From Streptomyces sp. NRRL F-525 (GTDB taxonomy: Bacteria; Actinomycetota; Actinomycetes; Streptomycetales; Streptomycetaceae), in contig NZ_JNXE01000002.1 in assembly GCF_000716605.1 (NCBI RefSeq), positions 62,001 to 126,000 of the forward strand: DNA of 64,000 bases, written 5' to 3'. Position numbers and translations under genes: made by a program. Under the pieces are notes generated by a model that had not been told where the DNA came from, did no database searches, and saw nothing but the letters and a program-made list of their open reading frames with translations. Of the stretch, positions 16,619 through 24,804 are shown piece after piece; positions within the stretch are counted from its first letter, which is position 1, and every line of letters begins with the position of its first letter.

Positions 16619-17194
16619 GGCTGCATTCCTCCAGGTGAAACGCGGAATTCAGTCCATACCGGCGGGTATGCGACCCCGTCGACAGGTCGACAAAGTCCAC
16701 CCGTCCGATTGATGGCATCCCGAACGTCCGCCTGGGGCAGCTCTTTTGAAGCAAGGGGGGTGACGTACGGGAGCGGCCTCGAGCGCGCGGAGGGGAATCA
16801 TCTATGTGCCCGCGCGCCGACAGGCACACCTTTGCACAGGTCAGCGAGGCGGAACAAGGTCTTCCTTCGTTTTGTGCATTGCGGTCCGGCCCCTGCCATT
16901 TGACGATTCGTCAATCGGGTCCGTTATGGGATTGCCACCGTATCCACACGGGAAATCCCGAAACCATTGGCCGGAGGCCGCCCGGCGCACCCCGCGCGTC
17001 GGACACGGGGACGGCCCTTCTCCCGGTTTTCCCAGGTCATGTTCCGGCTGCCCGGCCCATTGCCCGACGAGTCACCGGCGTCACGGGAGTTGACGGCTTC
17101 CACGCCGTCACCGATGAGGGAGTTCACGGCCAACCAATAGGCACATGCCCGGCCTCCTGACACTGTGGTGTGACATAACACCGAGGAGGTCTGT
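16619..17194. other. 575-base intergenic region with palindromes, no convincing gene
   Basis: This is the longest gene-free stretch and is less GC-rich than its surroundings. It holds an inverted repeat CATACC/GGTATG at 16655-16670 and two GTCGAC palindromes (16678-16683, 16686-16691) upstream of the leftward lectin gene, and a perfect palindrome TGACGA-T-TCGTCA at 16901-16913 that overlaps a TTGACG (16900-16905). A GTTATG lies 17 bases further on, making a promoter-like pair reading right. The only open frames have poor codon use and no SD. Confidence 0.5.
17167..17182. promoter_or_regulatory. inverted repeat just upstream of the PhyH gene
   Basis: GGTGT-GACATA-ACACC, five-base arms around six bases, directly in front of the SD GAGGAGG (17183-17189). 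Its position would let a bound protein or a small hairpin block ribosome access. No regulator gene adjoins. Confidence 0.35.
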
Positions 17195-17974
17195 ATGACG
17201 GCCACGGACATCGGCGCGTTCGCGGAGGACGGGTTCACGGTCGCGCGCGGATTGTTCAGGTACGACGAAATCGACCGGCTCTGCGCGGAGTTCACGGCAC
17301 TGCACGCGTCCGGCCCGGTCCCCGGGCACTTCGAACCACGCGTCTCCGACGATCCCCTCCGGACCCACCCGAGGGTGATGCACCCCCACGAGATCAGTGA
17401 ACTGGCCCTGCGTTTCCTCCTGGACGCGCGTCTGCGGAGCGTCCTGGAGACCCTGTTCGGCGAGGAGGTACTGGCCGCGCAGAGCATGTTCTACTTCAAG
17501 CCGCCCGGAGCGCGCGGCCAGGCGCTGCACCAGGACAACTTCTATCTGCGGGCCGAGCCGGGCACGTGTGTGGCCGCGTGGATCGCCTGCGACGAGATCG
17601 ACCGGGACAACGGCGGCCTGGAGGTCGTGCCCGGCACCCATCGCATGGACGTGTTCTGCCCGGAGGAGGCGGATCCCGGGGTGTCCTTCGCGCGTGAGTA
17701 CGTGCCACCGCCGCCGGGGCTCACGCCCGTGCCGGTCGACATGGCCCCCGGGGACGTCCTGTTCTTCAACGGCAGCCTGGTGCACGGCTCCCGGCCCAAC
17801 CGCAGCGCGGACCGCTTCCGCCGTTCGTTCATCGGGCACTACGTGGGCCGCTCGGCCGACCGTATCGGGAGTTTCTACCGCACGATCTCGATGAGCGGCG
17901 AGCGGGTGCCGCTGGCGGAGAGCGCCGGGGCGGGCCCGTGCGGCACGGAGTTCGCACCACACGGCCCGCACTGA
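17195..17974 (+). CDS. phytanoyl-CoA dioxygenase (PhyH) family protein
   Basis: 259 aa Fe(II)/2-oxoglutarate oxygenase. The double-stranded beta-helix holds the facial triad: H112 and D114 in LHQDNFY, and H197 in LVHGSRPNRS. An Arg of that last segment (R200 or R203) would bind the 2-oxoglutarate carboxylate. A buried GDVLFFNG strand precedes H197, as usual for the family. The ATG has GAGGAGG five bases upstream. The gene is monocistronic and convergent with an aldo/keto reductase. Bacterial PhyH proteins hydroxylate or halogenate small metabolites, including ectoine (EctD); this protein lacks an ectoine gene context, so its substrate is unknown. Confidence 0.9.
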   Translation: MTATDIGAFAEDGFTVARGLFRYDEIDRLCAEFTALHASGPVPGHFEPRVSDDPLRTHPRVMHPHEISELALRFLLDARLRSVLETLFGEEVLAAQSMFYFKPPGARGQALHQDNFYLRAEPGTCVAAWIACDEIDRDNGGLEVVPGTHRMDVFCPEEADPGVSFAREYVPPPPGLTPVPVDMAPGDVLFFNGSLVHGSRPNRSADRFRRSFIGHYVGRSADRIGSFYRTISMSGERVPLAESAGAGPCGTEFAPHGPH

Positions 17975-18017
17975 CGAACCGTCAAGACGCCCTGGGACAC
18001 GCCCTGTTGGCGACAGG

Positions 18018-18989
18018 TCAGGAATGCCCGCTGATCGCGTGCGGAGTGTAGGGCTGCTCCAGCTCCTCCAACTCCTTGTCGCTCAGCTCCAGTTCTACGG
18101 CCGCCACGGCGTCCTCGAGGTGCTGCGGCTTGGCCGCGCCGACGATCGGTGCGGCCACCGTGCTCTGGTGCAGCAGCCAGGCGAGGGCGACCTGGGCACG
18201 CGGCACGCCCCGGTCGCCGGCGATGCGGGTGACCGCCTCGACGATGGCGCGGTCGCCGTCCTGGTAGAGGCGGTTGCCGAAGTTGTCCGTGCTGCTGCGC
18301 TCGGTGGTGGTGCCCCAGTCCCGGGTAAGGCGGCCGCGCGCCAGCGGACTCCATGGCAGCACGCCCACGCCCTGGTCGGCGCAGAGCGGCAGCATCTCGC
18401 GCTCCTCCTCGCGGTAGAGGAGGTTGTAGTGGTTCTGCATGGAGACGAACTTGGTCCAGCCGTGCCGCTCGGCGACGTGCTGGTGCTTGGCGAACTGCCA
18501 CGCGTACATCGAACTCGCCCCGATGTAGCGGACCTTGCCCGCCTTCACCAGGTCGTGCAGCGCCTCCATCGTCTCCTCGACGGGGGTGTGCGGGTCGGCG
18601 CGGTGGATCTGGTAGAGGTCGACGTAGTCGGTGCCGAGCCGCTCCAGGCTGTGGTCGATCTCGGACATGATCGCCTTGCGGGAGAGTCCGGCGCCGTTGG
18701 GTCCGGGACGGGTCCTGCCGTGCACCTTCGTGGCGAGGACGACCTCGTCACGGCGGGCGAAGTCCTTCAGCGCCCTGCCCGTGATCTCCTCGCTGGTGCC
18801 GTCGGAGTAGACGTTCGCCGTGTCGAGGAAGTTGATCCCGGCCTCCAGCGCCTGCCGGATCAGCGGGCGCGACGCCTCCTCGTCGAGGGTCCACTCGTGG
18901 GTGCCGCGGTCCGGGAGGCCGTAGGTCATGCAGCCCAGAGAGATCCGCGAGACGTCCAGGCCGGTCGAACCGAGCTTCACGTACTGCAT
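18018..18989 (-). CDS. aldo/keto reductase
   Basis: 323 aa NADPH-dependent TIM-barrel reductase. The N terminus MQYVKLGSTGLDVSRISLGC is typical. The catalytic tetrad is readable: Asp in FLDTANVYSDG (near 52), Tyr57, Lys in VVLATKVHG (near 85) and His in DLYQIHRAD (near 127). The cofactor loop NFGNRLYQDGDRAIVEAV lies at about 225-240. It is close in type to the AKR11/AKR14 group of bacterial general reductases. The ATG at 18989 has GGAG eight bases upstream; the frame stays open far upstream, but that part is antisense to other sequence. A divergent GH114 gene starts 258 bases away, and an eight-base-arm inverted repeat lies between them. Confidence 0.92.
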   Translation of the reverse strand: MQYVKLGSTGLDVSRISLGCMTYGLPDRGTHEWTLDEEASRPLIRQALEAGINFLDTANVYSDGTSEEITGRALKDFARRDEVVLATKVHGRTRPGPNGAGLSRKAIMSEIDHSLERLGTDYVDLYQIHRADPHTPVEETMEALHDLVKAGKVRYIGASSMYAWQFAKHQHVAERHGWTKFVSMQNHYNLLYREEEREMLPLCADQGVGVLPWSPLARGRLTRDWGTTTERSSTDNFGNRLYQDGDRAIVEAVTRIAGDRGVPRAQVALAWLLHQSTVAAPIVGAAKPQHLEDAVAAVELELSDKELEELEQPYTPHAISGHS

Positions 18990-19033
18990 CGTTGCTGCTC
19001 CTGCCTTCGAGTTCGGTACCGCTTCGGAGCGTA

Positions 19034-19104
19034 CGACTTCGTGGGTACTCGAAGTCGCGCATGTGCGCGCACCCTTGACGAGTGGCGCGGCCGGGCGCTT
19101 TGAT
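19034..19104 (+). promoter_or_regulatory. inverted repeat and promoter upstream of the GH114-ABC-GH4 operon
   Basis: CGACTTCG (19034-19041) and CGAAGTCG (19050-19057) form a perfect inverted repeat with eight-base arms and an eight-base spacer. It is followed by TTGACG (19075-19080), 18 bases and TTTGAT (19099-19104), a plausible -35/-10 pair. The repeat sits 17 bases before the -35, so it could be an operator or activator site for the operon or for the divergent reductase gene. Confidence 0.45.
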
Positions 19105-19247
19105 CCTGGACGTGCCCGCGCGTGCGGCGCGGTACGCAGAGGTGCGCCCAGCCGGTAGCGGACAGGTTCCAAGCCCGGCCACAGTCGCCAGGACCGCCGC
19201 TCCATCCGGTCCGAGGCGGGGTCGTACCCGCGATTGATGGAGCGGAC

Positions 19248-20210
19248 ATGCCCGTCAAGGGTGTCTCCCGCGTCGGAGGTCTCGGGACGGCCGCGGTCCT
19301 GAGCGGCGCCGTCGCGACCGCAGCGGTCCTGACCTCGTGCGGAACCACGACCAACTCGGCGCCGGAACAACCGTCGCGCGCGGTGCCAGCGGAGAGCCCG
19401 TCCCGCGCGGCACCGTCCAGAAGCTCCACTCCATCGAAGAGCGCCACGCCGTCGAAGAGCCCCACGCCGTCGGCGAGCCCGTCGCGCTCCGCGCCCGGCC
19501 CGGTCCAACTCCCGCCCCTCCACGCCGACTTCGACTACCAGATCGGCGGCGCCTATCCCCCGCCCGCCGGCGTCCGGATCGTCAGCCGCGACCGTACGGC
19601 GTTGCCCGCGCCCGGCCTCTACAACATCTGCTACGTCAACGCCTTCCAGGCCCAGCCGGACGAGCGCGCCTCCTGGCCCGCCGACCTGCTGCTCCGGGAC
19701 GCGGACGGCGAGGTGGTGGTCGACGAGGACTGGGGCGAGGCGCTCCTCGACATCCGTACCGCGGCCAAGCGGCAGCGGGTGGCGGCGCGGGTGAACCGGT
19801 GGATCGACGGTTGCGCGGCGAAGGGCTTCGACGCCGTCGAGCCGGACAACTACGACAGCTACACCCGCTCCCACGGCCTCCTGACGGCGAACGACGCGAC
19901 CGCCCTCATCGCCCTGCTCTCCCGGCACGCGCACGCCCGGCACCTGGCCATCGCCCAGAAGAACACCGTGGAGTTGGCGGGACTCAGGAAGAAGCTCGGT
20001 CTCGACTTCGCGATCGCGGAGGAGTGCGCCGAGTACGACGAGTGCGGGGAGTACGCGCGGGCCTTCGACGACCGGGTCATCGTCATCGAGTACTCCGACT
20101 CCGGTCTGCGCAAGGCCCGTTCGGGCTTCGCGGGGAAGCTCAGCATCGTGCGCCGGGACGTGGACGTGTCGACGCCCGGCAGTGCCGACTACGTCCGCAA
20201 GATGCGGTGA
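19248..20210 (+). CDS. GH114-type endo-alpha-1,4-polygalactosaminidase-like lipoprotein
   Basis: 320 aa. A lipoprotein signal ends AAVLTSC (lipid Cys near residue 27). A low-complexity Ser/Thr/Pro/Lys linker of SKSATPSKSPTPS type runs to about 80, followed by a GH114 TIM barrel (85-320) with DFDYQIGGAYPPPAGV, GLYNICYVNAFQ and FDAVEPDNYDSY, the last holding a likely catalytic acidic cluster. Such enzymes cleave polymers of galactosamine, as found in fungal galactosaminogalactan. The ATG has GGAG in GGAGCGGAC. It is the first gene of a rightward operon, ten bases before the binding-protein gene, so its products are presumably taken up by the ABC system. Specificity is inferred from the family. 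Confidence 0.85.
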   Translation: MPVKGVSRVGGLGTAAVLSGAVATAAVLTSCGTTTNSAPEQPSRAVPAESPSRAAPSRSSTPSKSATPSKSPTPSASPSRSAPGPVQLPPLHADFDYQIGGAYPPPAGVRIVSRDRTALPAPGLYNICYVNAFQAQPDERASWPADLLLRDADGEVVVDEDWGEALLDIRTAAKRQRVAARVNRWIDGCAAKGFDAVEPDNYDSYTRSHGLLTANDATALIALLSRHAHARHLAIAQKNTVELAGLRKKLGLDFAIAEECAEYDECGEYARAFDDRVIVIEYSDSGLRKARSGFAGKLSIVRRDVDVSTPGSADYVRKMR

Positions 20211-20220
20211 GGAGGCCGTG

Positions 20221-21516
20221 ATGGGGAACGGGATGTCACGCCGCGGGCTGCTGCTCGGGGCCGCCGCGATCGGTGCCGCGAGTGGTTGTGCGGGCGGTGC
20301 CTCGGACGGGGTCGGTGCGGACGGCCGGGTCACCGTGGAGCTGTGGCACGGGCAGGTCGACACGGGCCGCAAGGCAGTGGAGGCGCTGGTCGCGGAGTTC
20401 AACCGGACCCACCCCACGATCCGCGTGGACCCGGGCGGCGGTGGGGTGTTGGCCGACGCGATGCTCCAGAAGGTGACCGCCGCGCTCGCCGCCGGCTCCT
20501 ACCCGGACATCGCCTACATCTTCGGCTCGGACCTGGCCAGCGTGGCGCGCAGCCCGCGGGTCGTCGACCTGACGTCCGCGATGCGCGAAGGGCCGACGCC
20601 GTGGAACTCCTTCTGGAAGCCGGTGCGGGACGCGGTCACCGTCAACGGCCGGGTGCGGGCCGCGCCCGCGGTGCTCGACTCGCTGGCCGTCGTCTACAAC
20701 AAGAAGCTGTTCCGGCAGGCCGGACTCGACTACCCGGAACCCGGCTGGAGCTGGGACCAATTCGCCGCCACGGCACGGCAGTTGACCGACCACGACCGGG
20801 GCGTCTTCGGCACCGGCTGGCCGGCCGTCGGCGACGAGGACACGGTGTGGCGGCTCTGGCCGATGCTGTGGGATCTCGGCGGCGAGGTCGTCGCCCCGGA
20901 CGGCAAACACATCGGCTTCGCCGACCAGGGCGTACGCGCGCTCCGAACCCTCGCCCAACTCGGCCACGACAAAAGCGCGTACCTCGACACCAAGCCCGGC
21001 AGCGAGCAGCTCTATCAGGTGTTCCTGAACAGCCGGATGGCGATGGTCGCCACCGGCCCCTGGGAACTCCCCGACATCATCACCGCGAAGATCGACTACG
21101 GGGTCGTGCCGCTGCCGACGTACAGCGGGCACGCGGTCACCATCTCCGGGCCCGACACATGGACGGTCTTCGACAACGGCTCGGCCCGGTCCCGGGCGGC
21201 CGTGGAGTTCGTGCAGTGGATGAACTCGCCTACACACGATGTCCGTTGGGACATCTCGGCGGGCGGGTTGCCGTTGAGCACGGGTACCGCGGCACGGCCG
21301 GAGTGGCGGGAGCACAGCGCCGGTACGGTCGGTCTCGACGTCTTCACCGACTCCCTGCGTTCGGCACGCGTCCGGCCCGTCCATGCCGCGTATCCGCAGA
21401 TCTCGCAGGCGCTGGGCGAGGCGATCGTCTCCGTCCTGCTCGGCCGGGACTCCCCCGAGAAGGCGCTCCGTTCCTGTGCCGACAAGGCCGACGCGGCCCT
21501 ACTGATCCCCAGGTGA
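20221..21516 (+). CDS. ABC transporter sugar-binding lipoprotein
   Basis: 431 aa extracytoplasmic solute receptor of the carbohydrate (CUT1) type. The signal has twin arginines in MSRRGLLLGAAAIGAASGC with the lipid Cys near residue 21. The mature part follows the usual two-lobe pattern, with VTVELWHGQVDTGRKAVEALV at the N terminus, SYPDIAYIFGSDLA, YNKKLFRQAGLDYPEPGWSW and GPWELPDI. The ATG has GGAGG seven bases upstream. It lies between the GH114 gene and two permease genes. Ligand is likely an oligosaccharide released by the GH114 enzyme, but this is inference. Confidence 0.93.
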   Translation: MGNGMSRRGLLLGAAAIGAASGCAGGASDGVGADGRVTVELWHGQVDTGRKAVEALVAEFNRTHPTIRVDPGGGGVLADAMLQKVTAALAAGSYPDIAYIFGSDLASVARSPRVVDLTSAMREGPTPWNSFWKPVRDAVTVNGRVRAAPAVLDSLAVVYNKKLFRQAGLDYPEPGWSWDQFAATARQLTDHDRGVFGTGWPAVGDEDTVWRLWPMLWDLGGEVVAPDGKHIGFADQGVRALRTLAQLGHDKSAYLDTKPGSEQLYQVFLNSRMAMVATGPWELPDIITAKIDYGVVPLPTYSGHAVTISGPDTWTVFDNGSARSRAAVEFVQWMNSPTHDVRWDISAGGLPLSTGTAARPEWREHSAGTVGLDVFTDSLRSARVRPVHAAYPQISQALGEAIVSVLLGRDSPEKALRSCADKADAALLIPR

Positions 21517-21539
21517 CTTCCCCCTTCCGGGAGACCCCG

Positions 21540-22502
21540 ATGTCCACACTGCCCCGCGCCCTCACCCTTCCCGCGCAACCCGCCGCCACCGCTCAAGCCG
21601 CGCGCCGCGCCGCCCGCCGTCGCGCCCGCCAAGAGCGCTCCACCGCTTGGGCGTTCATCGGTCCGTCGGTCGTCGTGATCCTCGGGCTGAGTGTCGTGCC
21701 CGTCGTCTGGTCGCTGCTCCTGTCGTTCCGCGCCGACGACCTGGTCACGCCCGGCCGCTGGGTCGGCCTCGACAACTACCGCGCCCTAGCTCAGGACCCC
21801 AACTTCCGTACGGCGGTGAGCAATACGCTGCTGTACGCGGCCCTGTACGTACCGCTCAGCCTGGTCGGCGGACTGGCGCTGGCGTTGGCGCTCAACCGCC
21901 GGATCCGGCTCATCGGCCTGTACCGCACGCTGGTGTTCATCCCGTTCGTGGTGTCGGCGACCGCGCAGGGCGTGCTGTTCTCGTTCATCCTCGACCCGGA
22001 GTTCGGCGTCGCGAACGCGCTGCTGCATCAACTCGGCATCTCCGCCCAGGGGTTCCTCGCAGACCCGGACCAGGCGCTGTACCTGCTGGTGCTGATCTCG
22101 CTCTGGAGCGGGGTCGGCTTCTGCGTCGTGGTGTATCTGGCCGCGCTCCAGGACGTACCGCCCGAACTCGTCGAGGCGGCCCGCATCGACGGCGCGAACC
22201 GTAGGCAGGTACTGCGCCATGTGACGCTGCCCGCGCTCACGCCGGTCACGTTTTTCCTGGTGCTGTGGCAGTTCATCACCTCGCTCCAGGTGTTCGACCT
22301 GATCTACGTGACGACGAAAGGCGGCCCGCTCGGTTCGACGACGGTGATCGTGTACTTCGTCTGGCAGCAGGCCTTCCAGATGTTCACCGCGGGCTACGGC
22401 GCCGCGTCGGCGTACGTGCTCGCGGTGGCGCTGTTGGTCGCGGGCGGCGCGCTGCGGGTCGTACGGCGGCGGCAGGGCCGTACGGACGGGGGTGTGCGAT
22501 GA
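21540..22502 (+). CDS. ABC transporter permease, MalF/UgpA type
   Basis: 320 aa inner-membrane permease with six helices. The N-terminal Arg-rich tail (RRAARRRARQERS) lies inside; the EAA loop reads ELVEAARIDGANRRQVLRHV near residue 215, the contact point for the ATPase. The ATG follows GGGAGACCCCG. Its stop overlaps the start of the next permease (ATGA), so the two are made together. No ATPase gene is in the operon; in Streptomyces the shared ATPase MsiK commonly serves CUT1 systems, and I infer the same here. Confidence 0.93.
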   Translation: MSTLPRALTLPAQPAATAQAARRAARRRARQERSTAWAFIGPSVVVILGLSVVPVVWSLLLSFRADDLVTPGRWVGLDNYRALAQDPNFRTAVSNTLLYAALYVPLSLVGGLALALALNRRIRLIGLYRTLVFIPFVVSATAQGVLFSFILDPEFGVANALLHQLGISAQGFLADPDQALYLLVLISLWSGVGFCVVVYLAALQDVPPELVEAARIDGANRRQVLRHVTLPALTPVTFFLVLWQFITSLQVFDLIYVTTKGGPLGSTTVIVYFVWQQAFQMFTAGYGAASAYVLAVALLVAGGALRVVRRRQGRTDGGVR

Positions 22503-23317
22503 GTGCGCGGCGGGTGAGTGCGTGGCATCTCGTGCTGGCGCCGCTGGCGTTGTGCTTCGCGCTGCCGTTCGTGTGGCTGCTGCTCAGCTCGGTGATGACG
22601 AACGCGGAGATCAACCGTTTCCCACCGGCCTTGTGGCCCAAGGGAATTGACCTCGGCGGCTACCGCTATGTGCTGGGCAACGCGATGTTCCCGCGCTGGT
22701 TCGCCAACTCGCTGATCGTGGCGTCGGTGGCCGTCGTGTCGAATCTGCTGTTCGGATCGCTCGGCGGGTACGCGTTCGCGCGGATGCGGTTCACCGGGTC
22801 GCGGGTCCTGCTGGGGCTGATGCTGGCGACGATGGTCGTGCCGTTCCAGCTGACGATGATCCCGACGTTCCTGGTGATGAAGTGGTTCGGGCTGATCGAC
22901 ACGCTGGGCGCGCTGATCCTGCCGTCGCTGGTGACGCCGTTCGCGGTGTTCCTGTTCCGGCAGTTCTTCCTCGCGCTGCCGAGGGAGATGGAGGAAGCGG
23001 CCTGGATCGACGGGTGTTCGCGGCTGCGGGTGCTGTTCTCCATCGTGATGCCGCTGGCCCAGCCCGCGCTCGCCACGGTCGCCGTCCTCACGTTCCTGTC
23101 CACCTGGAACGACCTGTCGTGGCCGCTGATCGCGATCAACCACGACACCCAGTACACGCTCCAGTTGGGCTTGACGACCTTTCAGGGACAGCACCACACC
23201 AAGTGGTCGGCGGTGATGGCGGGCAACGTCATCACGGTGGTGCCGGTGCTGGTGGCGTTCCTGCTGGCGCAGAAGACGTTCATCCAGTCGCTGACGTCCA
23301 GCGGGCTCAAGGGATGA
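22499..23317 (+). CDS. ABC transporter permease, MalG/UgpE type
   Basis: 272 aa, six helices, partner of the preceding permease with which it overlaps by four bases. The EAA loop is MEEAAWIDGCSRLRVLFSIV near residue 165, followed by PLAQPALATVAVLTFLSTWND, the conserved end of the second half. The N terminus is short, and the C terminus ends FIQSLTSSGLKG, typical of MalG-type subunits. Together they form the channel that brings the sugar bound by the lipoprotein into the cell, where the GH4 enzyme can act on it. Confidence 0.93.
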   Translation: MSARRVSAWHLVLAPLALCFALPFVWLLLSSVMTNAEINRFPPALWPKGIDLGGYRYVLGNAMFPRWFANSLIVASVAVVSNLLFGSLGGYAFARMRFTGSRVLLGLMLATMVVPFQLTMIPTFLVMKWFGLIDTLGALILPSLVTPFAVFLFRQFFLALPREMEEAAWIDGCSRLRVLFSIVMPLAQPALATVAVLTFLSTWNDLSWPLIAINHDTQYTLQLGLTTFQGQHHTKWSAVMAGNVITVVPVLVAFLLAQKTFIQSLTSSGLKG

Positions 23318-23355
23318 CCCGACATCTCCAACTCCGCTTCTCCGAAAGGACCTTG

Positions 23356-24675
23356 ATGACAGACGGCAGCGCTGTGAAGGTGGCCTTCATCGGCGCCGGC
23401 AGTGTGGTGTTCACGCAGGGCCTGCTCGCCGACCTGTTCGCGTTCCCCGAACTCGCCCGTGCCCGGATCGCGTTGCACGACATCGACCCGGAACGGCTCG
23501 CCACGGCGGAGGGCGCGGCCCGGCACATCGCCCAAGTACGCGGCGCAACACCGGAGATCACCGCGCACCTCGACCGCCGATCGACCCTCGCGGACGCCGA
23601 CTTCGTCGTCAACATCGTCCAGGTCGGCATGAACGAGGCCACCCGCACGGACTTCGCGATCCCGGCCCGCTACGGCCTGCGCCAGACGATCGCCGACACT
23701 CTCGGCATCGGCGGCATCTTCCGCGCACTGCGCACCTTCCCGGTCCTGCGGTCACTCGCCGAGGACATGGCCGAACTCTGCCCGGACGCCCACCTGTTGA
23801 ACTACACCAACCCGATGGCGATGAACCTCCTCTACCTGAGCCGCACCGCCCCCGCCCTCAAGGCGACGGGCCTGTGCCACTCGGTGTACTGGACGATGCA
23901 CGACCTCTCCCAGCTCGTAGGCGTCCCCTTCGAGGAGGTCTCGTACCTGGCCGCGGGCGTCAACCACCAAGCGTGGGTACTGCGTTTCGAGCAGTCGGGG
24001 CAGAACCTCTACCCGCTCCTCGACGAGGCGATCGCGAAGGACCCCGAACTGCTGCGCCGGGTCCGCGTCGACATGTACCGCCGCCTCGGCCACTACCCCA
24101 CCGAGACCAGCGAGCACTCCGCCGAGTACGTGCCCTGGTATCTCCACCACGACAGCGAGATCGAACGGCTACGACTGCCGGTCGGCGCGTACCTGGAGAT
24201 CATCGAGGAGAACACCGCGAGCTACGAACGCACCCGCGACGCCCTCGCCTCCGGCATCCCGCTCCCCGTCGAGGGCACGCTGGAGTACGCCCCGCAGATC
24301 ATCCACAGCATCACCACCGGCACGCCCCGCACGATCTACGGCAACGTCCCCAACCGCGGCCTCATCGACAACCTCCCCGCCGACTCGGTCGTCGAAGTCC
24401 CGTGCCTGGTCGACGCGTTGGGCGTCCAGCCGACCCGGATCGGCGCCCTGCCTCCGCAGTGCGCGGCCCTCAACAGCGCCTACCTCTCCGTCACCGACCT
24501 GGTGGTCCGCGCGGCCACCGACGGCGACCCGCACCACATCCGGCACGCGGCGATGGCCGACCCGGCGACGGCGGCGGCCCTGCCGGTCGAGCGGATCTGG
24601 GGCCTGTGCGACGACCTCGTAGAGGCACATGGAGAGCTGCTGCAGCCTGAGCTGCGGGTCCGCCTGGGTCACTGA
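23356..24675 (+). CDS. glycoside hydrolase family 4 (alpha-galactosidase/glucosidase type)
   Basis: 439 aa cytoplasmic NAD- and metal-dependent glycosidase. The Rossmann motif is FIGAGSVVFTQGL (residues 10-22). The metal ligands C174 in GLCHSV and H204 in GVNHQAW are present; CHSV is the signature of the alpha-galactosidase/glucuronidase branch rather than the phospho-glycosidase branch (CN-type). The mechanism oxidises C3 of the sugar with bound NAD. The ATG has GAAAGGA six bases upstream and lies 38 bases after the permease stop. It is the last gene of the operon and would hydrolyse the imported oligosaccharide. Confidence 0.92.
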   Translation: MTDGSAVKVAFIGAGSVVFTQGLLADLFAFPELARARIALHDIDPERLATAEGAARHIAQVRGATPEITAHLDRRSTLADADFVVNIVQVGMNEATRTDFAIPARYGLRQTIADTLGIGGIFRALRTFPVLRSLAEDMAELCPDAHLLNYTNPMAMNLLYLSRTAPALKATGLCHSVYWTMHDLSQLVGVPFEEVSYLAAGVNHQAWVLRFEQSGQNLYPLLDEAIAKDPELLRRVRVDMYRRLGHYPTETSEHSAEYVPWYLHHDSEIERLRLPVGAYLEIIEENTASYERTRDALASGIPLPVEGTLEYAPQIIHSITTGTPRTIYGNVPNRGLIDNLPADSVVEVPCLVDALGVQPTRIGALPPQCAALNSAYLSVTDLVVRAATDGDPHHIRHAAMADPATAAALPVERIWGLCDDLVEAHGELLQPELRVRLGH

Positions 24676-24804
24676 AGGACATCCGGCGTTGGTGTGACCA
24701 GCCCGGCCGCCCGGCGTGGGAGCGACCGGGCGGCGGTCAGGTTCCCGCATCCTCGGCGCAGGCGACCGGCACCCGGCCGGTCGCGGCCGTACGGGAGGAA
24801 CCCG

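Noticed and set aside
16804..17160. Possible 118-codon gene in the gene-free region
   Set aside because: No SD, unusual codon use and no recognisable domain.
18990..20417. Upstream extension of the aldo/keto reductase frame
   Set aside because: It is antisense to the GH114 and binding-protein genes; the reductase N terminus and SD fix the start at 18989.
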